A stretch of DNA of 50,499 nt from Cyclobacteriaceae bacterium. GTDB taxonomy: Bacteria > Bacteroidota > Bacteroidia > Cytophagales > Cyclobacteriaceae. The notes beneath the pieces are model-generated. The model did not search any database. It was not told the DNA's origin and saw only the letters and a program-made list of their open reading frames with translations. The DNA is taken from assembly GCA_947458585.1 (NCBI GenBank), contig CANGYY010000019.1, positions 1-50,499 of the forward strand. The letters are read 5' to 3'. The position numbers and the translations under genes were made by a program. Numbering within the stretch: position 1 is the stretch's first letter; each line of letters begins with the position of its first letter. This document shows positions 42,705 to 50,499 of the stretch, in pieces.

Positions 42705-44735
42705 ATGTCCGCAAATCGACTGCTCCATTCCCAAAGTCCCTACCTCCTGCAACACGCGCACAACCCCGTGGATTGGTATCCCTGGGGCCCAGAGGCTTTG
42801 ACGCGAGCAACCGAAGAAAACAAACCCATCTTGGTATCCATTGGCTACTCCGCTTGTCATTGGTGCCATGTGATGGAAAAAGAAAGTTTTGAAGATGCCG
42901 CGACAGCATCAATCATGAATGCCTACTTTGTCTGCATCAAAATCGACCGCGAGGAGCGTCCTGACCTAGACAATATCTACATGGATGCCGTGCAGGCCAT
43001 GGGACTCCAAGGAGGCTGGCCCTTGAATGTCTTCTTGATGCCCAACCAGAAGCCTTTTTACGGAGGTACCTACTTCCCCAATTCCAAATGGAAGCAGTTG
43101 CTCGGTAGCATTGCGGATGCCTTTGCCCTGCACGCCGACCAACTGGCGGAAAGCGCCGAAGGCTTCGGAAGGAGTTTGAATCGCAAGGAAACCGACAAAT
43201 ATGGCATTCAAGCCGGGGAGGGCGAATTGGATCCAGACGAATTGGTAGAGGTAATCACCAAACTCGCTGCCCAGTTTGATCCAGAATGGGGGGGGATGAA
43301 TCGTATTCCCAAATTCCCCATGCCTGCCATCTGGCACTTTGTGCTGGATTACGCGCTGCTGAGTTCCCGCGAAGACCTGCAAAAGGCCGTATTTTTTACC
43401 CTCCAAAAAATGGGAATGGGAGGGATCTACGATCACCTGCGCGGAGGCTTTGCCCGCTACTCCGTGGATGGGGAATGGTTTGCTCCCCATTTTGAAAAGA
43501 TGGGCTACGACAACGGCCAACTGCTTGAACTCTACGCCAAAGCCTATCAGGTGAGTAAGGATCTCTTTTACTTGGAAAAAGTGCAGGAAACCAAGGATTG
43601 GCTGGCAGCAGAGATGCTCCAAGAGGAGGGAGGCTTTCATGCCGCCCAAGATGCGGATAGCGAAGGAGTGGAAGGAAAATTCTACACCTGGACCTATGCC
43701 GAATTGGAAGCACTGCTGGACCCGGATATGGCTTGGTTTGCTGACCTGTATTCCTTGAAGCCAGCAGGCAACTGGGAGGAGGGAGTGAATATTCTCTTTC
43801 AAGTGGAGTCCTACGAAACGGTGGCAAAGCGACAGGGGATTCCGCTACCTACTTTTCTGGAGAAGCTGGTCGCTCAAAAAGCGAAGTTACTGACCACCCG
43901 CAACCGCCGCATCTACCCAGGCAAGGACGACAAGGTGCTGGCCGGCTGGAATGGCCTAATCGACGCAGGCTTGATTCAAGGCTACCTGGCGACAGGAGAC
44001 CAAGAATTTTTGGATATGGCGCTCCGGAATTTGGATTTTGTGCAAGTCCAGCTCTTTCGAGAAGGAACCTTGTACCGCAGTTACAAGAATGGACAGGCCT
44101 ACACCCCCGCCTTCCTTGAGGACTATGCAGCCCTGATTAAGGCCTCCTTGATGGCATTTTCTGCAAGCGGATTGTCGCGACACCTGGTCTTTGCCCAAAC
44201 GCTAGCCGAGGTGGTTTTGGCACGATTTTACGATCCCGAGGACGGATACTTTTATTTCAGTGATCCGAGTGCGGAAAAATTGATTGCCAACAAAAAAGAA
44301 CTCTTTGACAACGTCATCCCTGCCTCCAACTCCATCCTTGCACGCAGTTTCCATCAACTTTCGCTCATCACTTACGAGGAGAGTTATGGAAAAATCGCGG
44401 CGCGTATGTTGGGAGGGATGAAGGAACTGATCTTGAAAGAACCTGGATTTTTGTGCAATTGGGCCAACTTCTACTTGGAGAGCCTAGTGCCCACAGCAGA
44501 GATTGCCATTGTGGGCAAGGGAGCAAAGGAAAAAGCGCTGGTGCTGCTGGCCCAGTACCTTCCGAATGCGGTGGTGGCCTGGTCGGAATCTCCGACAGCT
44601 AGCGTCCCTCTTCTGGAAGGAAAGCTGGGGGATGCCGAAGGAAATGCCTTAATTTACGTATGTGTAAATCGCAGTTGCCGCAGACCTGTGGCCACCGTAG
44701 ATGAAGCACGCGCATTGGTACCTCAGTTGAACTAA
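42705..44735 (+). CDS. DUF255 thioredoxin-like / N-acylglucosamine epimerase-fold protein (YyaL/SSP411)
   Basis: 676 aa, cytosolic. N-terminal thioredoxin-like domain with [11 protein letters not shown]51 and C54 form a CHWC redox motif; preceded by [10 protein letters not shown], a family hallmark. The rest is an (alpha/alpha)6 toroid like N-acylglucosamine epimerases ([55 protein letters not shown]). Eukaryotic SPATA20 and bacterial YyaL belong here; the activity is not established. Lies between the GSCFA gene and priA (4-base gap to the GTG of priA). Confidence 0.94.
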   Translation: MSANRLLHSQSPYLLQHAHNPVDWYPWGPEALTRATEENKPILVSIGYSACHWCHVMEKESFEDAATASIMNAYFVCIKIDREERPDLDNIYMDAVQAMGLQGGWPLNVFLMPNQKPFYGGTYFPNSKWKQLLGSIADAFALHADQLAESAEGFGRSLNRKETDKYGIQAGEGELDPDELVEVITKLAAQFDPEWGGMNRIPKFPMPAIWHFVLDYALLSSREDLQKAVFFTLQKMGMGGIYDHLRGGFARYSVDGEWFAPHFEKMGYDNGQLLELYAKAYQVSKDLFYLEKVQETKDWLAAEMLQEEGGFHAAQDADSEGVEGKFYTWTYAELEALLDPDMAWFADLYSLKPAGNWEEGVNILFQVESYETVAKRQGIPLPTFLEKLVAQKAKLLTTRNRRIYPGKDDKVLAGWNGLIDAGLIQGYLATGDQEFLDMALRNLDFVQVQLFREGTLYRSYKNGQAYTPAFLEDYAALIKASLMAFSASGLSRHLVFAQTLAEVVLARFYDPEDGYFYFSDPSAEKLIANKKELFDNVIPASNSILARSFHQLSLITYEESYGKIAARMLGGMKELILKEPGFLCNWANFYLESLVPTAEIAIVGKGAKEKALVLLAQYLPNAVVAWSESPTASVPLLEGKLGDAEGNALIYVCVNRSCRRPVATVDEARALVPQLN

Positions 44736-44739
44736 TAGA

Positions 44740-47256
44740 GTGGACACGCTATTTCCGGAACATGATTTTTCAGATGCTATGGGCGAAAATCAATTCGTCG
44801 ATGTCATCTTGCCGGTACCCATTCCTCGAATGTTTACCTACAAGGTACCCAAAGCCCTTCAGCCCCTACTTCAGATTGGCTGCCGGGTCCTAGTTCAGTT
44901 TGGGAAGAAAAAGGTGCTCACCGGCATTATCGGCCGTGTACACAATAGCCCTCCTCAGGCCTACGAGGCCAAGCCGGTCCTGGATGTACTCGAAGAGCAG
45001 CCCTCTGTCAATCCCTTACAAATTCGCTTTTGGGTATGGATGGCTTCCTACTACTGTTGCCATATTGGAGAGGTGATGGGCGCGGCCCTTCCTTCGGGCT
45101 TGCGGCTATCTTCCGAAAGCAAAATCCAACTCCATCCTGAATTTGATCTGGAGAATTCGCCCTACCCCTTGGATGTACGGGAGGAGAAAATATTGGAAGC
45201 CCTGGCGACTAAAGAGGAACTGAGTTACGAGGATTGCGAGCAACTCCTTGGCGTGAAGGCCATCCATCCTATCCTCAAGAGTTTGGTAGCCAAAGAGGCG
45301 ATCTTGATTTTTGAAAAGGTTCAAGAAAAATACAGCCCCAAACTGGAAACGCGGCTGCGGCTTCATGCAGATTACTTGAGCAATTCGGCTTTGGAGGCCC
45401 TTTTTGGAGATTTGCAATCCAAGCCCAAGCAGGAAGCCATTTTGCTCAAATTTTTGCGAGACCTGCCCGTGCATCAGCGTCCCGAGTTAAATGCCAAAGG
45501 GCTGCCTAAGTCCAGTTTACTGGAAGATGGAGATTCCGAAAGTTCACTAAAAACCCTGATCAAAAACGGGGTGCTGGAATCCTACACCCAACTGGTGGAT
45601 CGCATCCCGGAGGAGGCTGCTGAGCGAGAGGCTTCAGCCCTATCGGAAGCCCAGCAGGAGGCCATGGATCAAATCAAGGGGCACTTTGAAAGCAAGCAGA
45701 CCGTATTGCTCCAGGGCATCACCGGTGCTGGCAAAACGGAGATCTACATCAAATTAATTCAAGAAGCGTTAGGCAGTGGCTCCCAAGTGCTGCTTTTGCT
45801 TCCAGAGATTGCACTCACCACACAGTTGGTGGGGAGGTTGAAGCAGGTTTTCGGATCCAGCATGGGCGTATACCATTCCAAGTACTCGGACAACGAGCGC
45901 GTGGAAGTGTGGAATGGGGTATTGAATGGTCGTTTTTCCTTTGTGGTTGGCGTACGTTCCTCCCTATTTTTGCCATTTGACAGCCTGGGGTTGGTGATTG
46001 TGGATGAGGAGCACGAACCCAGTTACAAGCAGTTTGATCCTGCACCCCGCTACCATGCCCGCGATGCTGCGATCATGCTGGCCTACGTACACCAAGCGCG
46101 CACGCTCTTGGGATCCGCAACGCCTTCCTTTGAATCTTATTTCAATGCCAGCCAGGGCAAGTATGGATTGGTGCAACTCTCGGAGCGCTTTGGGAAGGCC
46201 ACCTTGCCGGAATACCACTTGGCGGATCTGGGGGTAGACCGAAAGAAAAACTTACTCAAACTGGATACCACACGGGTGCTGCGGGAGCAGATCCAGCGAG
46301 CGCTCGAAAATCAAGAGCAGGTACTTATTTTTCAAAATCGGCGTGGCTATGCTCCCGTTATGCAATGTGAGGATTGCGGTTGGACGGGACAATGCGTGCA
46401 ATGCGACGTGAGTTTGACTTACCACCAGTTTGCATCCGAACTCCGTTGCCACTACTGTGGCTACAAGGAAAAAATTCCATCGAGCTGCCCGGCTTGTGGC
46501 AGTACGCAACTCAGCACGCAGGGCATGGGTACCGAGCAAATCGAAGAATCCTTGGCCTTGCTTTTCCCCGAAGCACGGATGGGTAGAATGGATTTGGATA
46601 CCACCCGATCCAAGTATGGCTACCAACGCGTCTTGGATGAGTTTGCCGCAGGCCAAATCGACATCCTTGTAGGTACCCAAATGATCACTAAAGGATTAGA
46701 TTTTGGGCGAGTGACCGTAGTGGGCATCTGGGATGGGGACCGAATTTTGAATTTCCCGGATTTTCGATCGGGTGAGCGGGCCTTTCAGCAGATAACTCAA
46801 GTGGCAGGCAGGGCAGGTCGGAGATCGGCCCAAGGTCATGTGGTGATCCAAACGCGCAATCCCGACACTGAACTCTACAAAAACGTAATTCAAGGGGATT
46901 ATGCAGATTTTTACGAGCAAGAGTTGAAAGATCGCAAGTCTTTCTATTATCCCCCTTTTGTGAAGTTGGTCAAGATCACTACACGGCATGCGGTCTATGG
47001 GACGGCAGAGAAGGCAGCCCATGCACTGCATCGGGAAATGGCCAATCTACCCCTCAAAAAAATAGTGCTGGGCCCAGAAAAGGGGAGTATTGCCCGCATC
47101 AAAAACTTGTACCAGTTGGAATCCTTGATCAAATTGGACCGGCAGGGAGATGCCCAGACCGTATTCAAGGATCGATTAGCCAAGATTTTGGAAGACCTGC
47201 AGGCCATTCCAGAGTTTCGGGCTGTGCGTTGGATCGTGGATGTAGATCCGAATTAA
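44740..47256 (+). CDS. priA: Primosomal protein N' (replication restart helicase)
   Basis: 838 aa from GTG 44740; an ATG at 44779 is an alternative. Restarts stalled replication forks by unwinding and loading DnaB. N-terminal DNA-binding domain (FVDVILPVPIPRMFTYKVP), Walker A GITGAGKT at 326-333, DEEH box at 422-425, and eight Cys between 543 and 586 (CEDC...CVQC...CHYC...CPAC) for two zinc ions; ITQVAGRAGR is motif VI. Length is slightly above E. coli PriA (732), the extra lying before the helicase core. No terminator seen after it. Confidence 0.96.
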   Translation: MDTLFPEHDFSDAMGENQFVDVILPVPIPRMFTYKVPKALQPLLQIGCRVLVQFGKKKVLTGIIGRVHNSPPQAYEAKPVLDVLEEQPSVNPLQIRFWVWMASYYCCHIGEVMGAALPSGLRLSSESKIQLHPEFDLENSPYPLDVREEKILEALATKEELSYEDCEQLLGVKAIHPILKSLVAKEAILIFEKVQEKYSPKLETRLRLHADYLSNSALEALFGDLQSKPKQEAILLKFLRDLPVHQRPELNAKGLPKSSLLEDGDSESSLKTLIKNGVLESYTQLVDRIPEEAAEREASALSEAQQEAMDQIKGHFESKQTVLLQGITGAGKTEIYIKLIQEALGSGSQVLLLLPEIALTTQLVGRLKQVFGSSMGVYHSKYSDNERVEVWNGVLNGRFSFVVGVRSSLFLPFDSLGLVIVDEEHEPSYKQFDPAPRYHARDAAIMLAYVHQARTLLGSATPSFESYFNASQGKYGLVQLSERFGKATLPEYHLADLGVDRKKNLLKLDTTRVLREQIQRALENQEQVLIFQNRRGYAPVMQCEDCGWTGQCVQCDVSLTYHQFASELRCHYCGYKEKIPSSCPACGSTQLSTQGMGTEQIEESLALLFPEARMGRMDLDTTRSKYGYQRVLDEFAAGQIDILVGTQMITKGLDFGRVTVVGIWDGDRILNFPDFRSGERAFQQITQVAGRAGRRSAQGHVVIQTRNPDTELYKNVIQGDYADFYEQELKDRKSFYYPPFVKLVKITTRHAVYGTAEKAAHALHREMANLPLKKIVLGPEKGSIARIKNLYQLESLIKLDRQGDAQTVFKDRLAKILEDLQAIPEFRAVRWIVDVDPN

Positions 47257-47356
47257 TTTTTTTCTTCTTGTAGCGTTTTGGAAGGGACTTCCGTTTCACA
47301 ACTAGCAAACCCTAAATCCCGTACTTCAGAAAGCGTGTGAACCTTAGCCTATCCTA

Positions 47357-47905
47357 TTGAATCTGACAGATCTTGAACTAATCGATGGGTGCAAACGTCG
47401 ATCAAAGATGCACGAGGAGTATTTTTTCAAAAAATACTACGGGTTTGTCATGGGCATAGGAAGGACCTATGTCAAAAGTGATGACTTGGCTCAGGAGATT
47501 ACCCAGGACACTTTTCTTAAGTTTTTTGACACCGTTGGAAGACTCAATGAGGAAGTGGTACTGAAACCTTGGCTGCGCAGGATTGCGGTGAATACGGCAA
47601 TTGACTACTACCGAAAAAATCGAAAACTCCGTTTTCACGAGGAGGTAGAAGGACACAGTCTCTTGCAAGTCAACGAGGATGCCATCGGCCAACTGGGTTA
47701 CGAAGAAATCTTGAAGTTACTTCACCAGCTTCCAGAAGACCAGCATGTGATATTTACACTGTACGAAGTGGAGGGCTATAGCCACAAAGAAATAGCCGAA
47801 AAATTAGCAATTACCGAAAGTTCCTCACGCGTGTACCTGACTCGAGCCAAGCACAAGCTGCGCCAACTGATACACCTTTACCATACCGTTTATGCAGGAA
47901 GATAA
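47357..47905 (+). CDS. ECF-type RNA polymerase sigma factor
   Basis: 182 aa from TTG 47357 (MNLTDLELIDGCKRRS). Upstream in-frame codons end in a stop at 47345, and the first ATG (47408) would cut off region 2, so TTG is the likely start. Region 2: DDLAQEITQDTFLKFFDTV and WLRRIAVNTAIDYYRKNRK; region 4: LPEDQHVIFTLYEVEGYSHKEIAEKLAITESSSRVYLTRAKHKLRQ. Overlaps the next gene by 14 bases; that gene's cytoplasmic N-terminus is the expected anti-sigma partner. Regulon unknown. Confidence 0.92.
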   Translation: MNLTDLELIDGCKRRSKMHEEYFFKKYYGFVMGIGRTYVKSDDLAQEITQDTFLKFFDTVGRLNEEVVLKPWLRRIAVNTAIDYYRKNRKLRFHEEVEGHSLLQVNEDAIGQLGYEEILKLLHQLPEDQHVIFTLYEVEGYSHKEIAEKLAITESSSRVYLTRAKHKLRQLIHLYHTVYAGR

Positions 47906-49208
47906 GTGGAGTACCCGACTGGGGGAGCTGCTGCGCAAAAAGCAGGAGGAGGCCCCGCTACCTTATGCTCCTGGAGCATGGGAGACCTTTGAAGCCCGTC
48001 GAAATCAAAAACGTGGCATCCCGCCCTTTTGGTGGTGGTCAGGAGGCATCGCGGCTTCACTTGCTTTGATCCTATTCTTTGGCCTACAGTGGACAGGGGG
48101 AAATCAAGAGAATCAAGTGGCTGTGGAAACGCAAACCATCCAAGAAGTAGCACCTTCCCAGACTGAGCAAAGTCAAGGCAATCCAGAATCAAAGGAGCGT
48201 GAAGAAGTTTCGAAGGTCTTGTCAGAGCGAACTTTGGAGAAAAGTAAGGGTAGCGGTAATAATTCCTACGCATCTACTCCCCAGAAATCCACTCCACTCT
48301 TGGCAAAAAGCAATCTAGAGGCACAAAAAGGCTTTGTTTCCTCGGTTGAATTCGCTTCTGAAAAGAGAGTAGAGACCGCCTCGCAGCAGGCGCAGGCGCT
48401 TGCGGCTACCACGCAAGCAGCTCCGCCGATTGCCAGCCTGGAGACCAACCTTCAGGCCAGCGTTAAGGAAGAAAAAAGTTCAACTCCATCAACTACCCCA
48501 GTTCCAAGCTACGCGGAAATTGTACCTGCTGAAGCAGCAGAACTGCTGGCACAGCAAAAAGATCCTTTATCCTTTTCTTTAGGGCTTGGACCTGGATTTG
48601 GAAACAGTGCGGATGCCAGTCAGGTGACTTCAGGATCCCGAATAGGTCTAGGAATGCAGGTGGATAAGGCTTTGGCTGGTAAACTTCGTGTGGGTTCAGG
48701 CCTTGGGGTCAACTACCTGAATCAGGCTACCGAGGGCCCAACCGGGATGAAGTTGGCTGGGGTGAATTCCCCGATTGAACGAACTACCCAGGTGCAACAA
48801 GTGCAGGTGGATGTGCCAGTATACATCCGGTATTCGGTGACTCCTTCGAAGTCCATTTCGGTGCAGGCTGGTTTTTCCAACCTGCTCACCTTCAATCAAT
48901 CCGCGCAGCAGGAACTGATCTATACCCGGCAGGTTGCGGCACCAGCGGATGCTACGGCCAACTCCCTCGGTACTCTCAAAAGTGCCCAGGTGGTAGAGAC
49001 CACTCCCTTGGCTGGACCCAGTACCCGATTTTTTCCTTTTGCCTTGGCCAACCTAGGGGTGAATTTTCGCGTATACGAAACCAAGAAATCCAATTACCTG
49101 TTGATGCCCTTCTATTCCTATCCCTTGCAGGATATTTCAGGAACAGGGCAAAATCCAGCAGTCGTGGGTGCTGCAGTTAAAATTACCTTCGGCACCCTCA
49201 AAAAATAG
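47892..49208 (+). CDS. Anti-sigma-like membrane protein with C-terminal outer-membrane beta-barrel
   Basis: 438 aa. Residues 1-44 are charged and cytosolic (RLGELLRKKQEEAPLPYAPGAWETFEARR, anti-sigma-like), one membrane helix at about 46-66 (after FWWW), then a 135-residue low-complexity Ser/Thr/Gln/Glu/Ala spacer, then about 210 residues with the alternating strands and aromatic girdle of a Bacteroidota outer-membrane beta-barrel (FSLGLGPGFGNS, RIGLGMQVDKAL, VPVYIRYSVTPSKSISVQAGF, AVVGAAVKITFGTLKK at the end). The chain would span both membranes. It starts inside the sigma gene, so the two are coupled. Confidence 0.85.
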   Translation: MQEDKWSTRLGELLRKKQEEAPLPYAPGAWETFEARRNQKRGIPPFWWWSGGIAASLALILFFGLQWTGGNQENQVAVETQTIQEVAPSQTEQSQGNPESKEREEVSKVLSERTLEKSKGSGNNSYASTPQKSTPLLAKSNLEAQKGFVSSVEFASEKRVETASQQAQALAATTQAAPPIASLETNLQASVKEEKSSTPSTTPVPSYAEIVPAEAAELLAQQKDPLSFSLGLGPGFGNSADASQVTSGSRIGLGMQVDKALAGKLRVGSGLGVNYLNQATEGPTGMKLAGVNSPIERTTQVQQVQVDVPVYIRYSVTPSKSISVQAGFSNLLTFNQSAQQELIYTRQVAAPADATANSLGTLKSAQVVETTPLAGPSTRFFPFALANLGVNFRVYETKKSNYLLMPFYSYPLQDISGTGQNPAVVGAAVKITFGTLKK

Positions 49209-49240
49209 TACCCTTTTTGAATACCAAACCAACGCTACCC

Positions 49241-49270
49241 CAGCCCAAGAATTTCTTGGGCTGTTTTTTT
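49241..49270 (+). terminator. Terminator of the sigma/barrel operon
   Basis: CAGCCCAAGAA / TTCTTGGGCTG almost perfect palindrome followed by seven T, 32 bases after the stop. Confidence 0.92.
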
Positions 49271-49402
49271 ATAGGAAGCAGCCCACCTAGTTATTTTTTA
49301 TGGTTCGCATAAAAAAATCATGGAATCAAACCCTCTTTTGATCAATGGCTTCGGTATTTAAAGGTATTTGCGCATCTTTAAGTCCTCAAACCACCACCTT
49401 AC

Positions 49403-50224
49403 ATGCAATTAATAGGTCAAAATCTCTTTTCTTTTTTTAAAAAGGAGATGAGTTCCGCTTTTTTAAGACTTGTTGTTTTATTCGTTATTCTAGTTTTTTC
49501 ATCAATTTTTCAACTGCAAGCGCAAGAAAATAATGCTTCGGCACCTACGGGTAAATTTGGAGGCGTGATCACCGCCACCAACAATGGAGTATCCATCATC
49601 CCCTCCTTCACCCTGGGGAGACCGGCGCTCTTGTTTGATTTAAGTTTGTCGGGCGAGCGCTTCTCCTTTGACCCCATGCTTCGCTTTGGGATGGATGGCA
49701 AGCCTTGGTCTTTCGTATTTTGGGGCCGCTACAAGGCTATTAAAGACAAGCCTTTTACCCTTACCGTAGGAGCACACCCTGCCTTTATCTTTGCAGAGCG
49801 AATCGTGAAGGTCAATGGAAGAGAAGAAAAAATGTTTGTCAGCCAGCGATTTTTGGCCATGGAAATAGCCCCCATGTATAAATTCTCCAATCGCCTAAGT
49901 ATGGGCCTTTACTATTTGCGAGGGCATGGTTTCAATCCTATTCCTCCGGATAACTCCAATTTTATTGCTTTAAACACGGTCATTTCTGAGGTCCCTGTGG
50001 GTAAAGGGTTTAACATGCGCATCAACCCCCAACTTTTTTACCTCAAGGTGGATGATAATTCGGGAACTTATATCACCTCCAACTTTACGGTGAGTAAACC
50101 GGGATTTCCTATCGGATTTCAAGGTTTGGTCAACCAAAAAATCAAGTCCAGTATTCCTGGAGATGATTTCATTTGGAATGTAGGCTTGCTGTATATTTTT
50201 TCCACCCCCTACCAAAAGAAGTAA
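49403..50224 (+). CDS. Outer-membrane or periplasmic beta-rich protein, unknown
   Basis: 273 aa. Signal peptide ends near LQAQ; the start may be ATG 49403 or, better for the leader, ATG 49448 (MSSAFLRLVV), which also follows AAAGGAG. The mature part has alternating strands (GVITATNNGVSIIPSFTLG, LFDLSLSGERFSFDPMLRFG, WSFVFWGRYKAI, FTLTVGAHPAFIF), ends in an aromatic strand (WNVGLLYIFSTPYQKK), and looks like a small outer-membrane barrel. Family not recognised. Monocistronic. Confidence 0.82.
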   Translation: MQLIGQNLFSFFKKEMSSAFLRLVVLFVILVFSSIFQLQAQENNASAPTGKFGGVITATNNGVSIIPSFTLGRPALLFDLSLSGERFSFDPMLRFGMDGKPWSFVFWGRYKAIKDKPFTLTVGAHPAFIFAERIVKVNGREEKMFVSQRFLAMEIAPMYKFSNRLSMGLYYLRGHGFNPIPPDNSNFIALNTVISEVPVGKGFNMRINPQLFYLKVDDNSGTYITSNFTVSKPGFPIGFQGLVNQKIKSSIPGDDFIWNVGLLYIFSTPYQKK

Positions 50225-50303
50225 ATTTTCCTACTACGGAAATCCCAATTCTAGGGACGATGCTGATTACCAAAAACTAGTTTCCCTACTTCTTCATTCT
50301 TCA

Positions 50304-50402
50304 ATCGTCGTTCGATATTCGACATTACTTAACTCGCGTATTTCGTATTTCGTCTCTCGTATTTTTATCCATACTTGGTACTTGGTACTTTGTACCTTGT
50401 AC
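50304..50402. repeat. Period-7 repeat array (degenerate heptamers)
   Basis: Three runs of 7-mers with shifting words: about ATCGTCG-TTCGATA-TTCGACA (50304-50324), TCGCGTA-TTTCGTA-TTTCGTC-TCTCGTA (50334-50361) and ACTTGGT-ACTTGGT-ACTTTGT-ACCTTGT (50373-50400). Lies in the gap before moaA. The same periodicity is seen at 9070-9097. Confidence 0.7.
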
Positions 50403-50423
50403 AATAATTCCTAACATAGCGGT

Positions 50424-50499
50424 ATGCTTCACGATAGTTTTGGCCGTATTCACGATTACCTGCGCATTTCGCTGACAGATCACTGCAATTTCCGTTGCA
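50424..50499 (+). CDS. moaA: GTP 3',8-cyclase MoaA (5' end only)
   Basis: The first 25 codons, cut by the window edge: MLHDSFGRIHDYLRISLTDH-CNFRC. DSFGRIHDYLRISLTD and CxxxC (Cys21 and Cys25; the third Cys of the radical SAM CxxxCxxC lies beyond the edge) are typical of MoaA, the radical SAM enzyme starting molybdenum cofactor synthesis. ATG 50424 lies 22 bases after the heptamer array. Confidence 0.9.
   Translation, partial: MLHDSFGRIHDYLRISLTDHCNFRC

Noticed and set aside
1-50499. CRISPR array, complete insertion sequence, rRNA or riboswitch
   Set aside because: No regularly spaced direct repeats with unique spacers, no transposase-like protein, no conserved rRNA stretches and no riboswitch-like leader were found on either strand.

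Overview
The window looks like a piece of a Bacteroidota chromosome, probably Cytophagales and possibly near Cyclobacteriaceae/Algoriphagus (inference from gene content only). Supporting signs are promoters of the TTG-N19/20-TAnnTTTG type, almost no Shine-Dalgarno sequences, many lipoproteins with a Cys following a short hydrophobic leader, a long amidophosphoribosyltransferase, a GSCFA protein, an ECF sigma factor coupled to a beta-barrel gene, and a K+-dependent-type membrane pyrophosphatase.

Layout. 1-6.2 kb: tRNA-Leu(GAG), a dihaem peroxidase lipoprotein, a DsrE-like secreted protein, PurF, an M42 aminopeptidase and a DUF1080 sugar hydrolase. 6.2-18.2 kb: mostly minus-strand genes: ValS, a CocE-type hydrolase, a secreted GDPD, a lipoprotein sugar isomerase, a three-gene membrane/winged-helix operon with a palindromic operator candidate, and a secreted esterase, with fumarylacetoacetase on the plus strand. 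18.3-21 kb: a ParE/RelE-type toxin-antitoxin pair, then aguB-aguA (agmatine to putrescine) driven by a clear promoter. 21-25.2 kb: small secreted and lipid-anchored proteins, including an undescribed HExxH...ExxA protein, a protein made of six 20-residue repeats, and an exported nuclease.

25.2-38.2 kb: visibly AT-richer accessory stretch. It holds a DUF4836-like protein, a two-gene ABC system with atypical ATPase motifs, orphan small proteins, an adaptor/permease/ATPase export operon, a SOUL protein, a GNAT-aminotransferase fusion, an M48 lipoprotein protease and tRNA-Pro(GGG). 38.5-47.3 kb: HppA pyrophosphatase; a DUF559 nuclease-like gene framed by two pairs of nearly identical C/G-rich palindromes (a candidate undescribed mobile element); then GSCFA, DUF255/thioredoxin-like and PriA genes in a tight row. 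47.3-50.5 kb: ECF sigma factor overlapping an anti-sigma-like membrane protein with a C-terminal barrel, an outer-membrane protein, a period-7 repeat array, and the first codons of moaA.

Most promising for novelty: the DUF559-palindrome element (about 40825-41664), the GNAT-aminotransferase fusion (34441-36153), the sigma/trans-envelope barrel pair (47357-49208), and the winged-helix operon with its TACTTTG-N5-CAAAGTA palindrome (14485-16711). Start codons were re-chosen in many genes where a longer frame began with TTG inside promoter or leader sequence. No CRISPR array, complete insertion sequence, rRNA or riboswitch was recognised.
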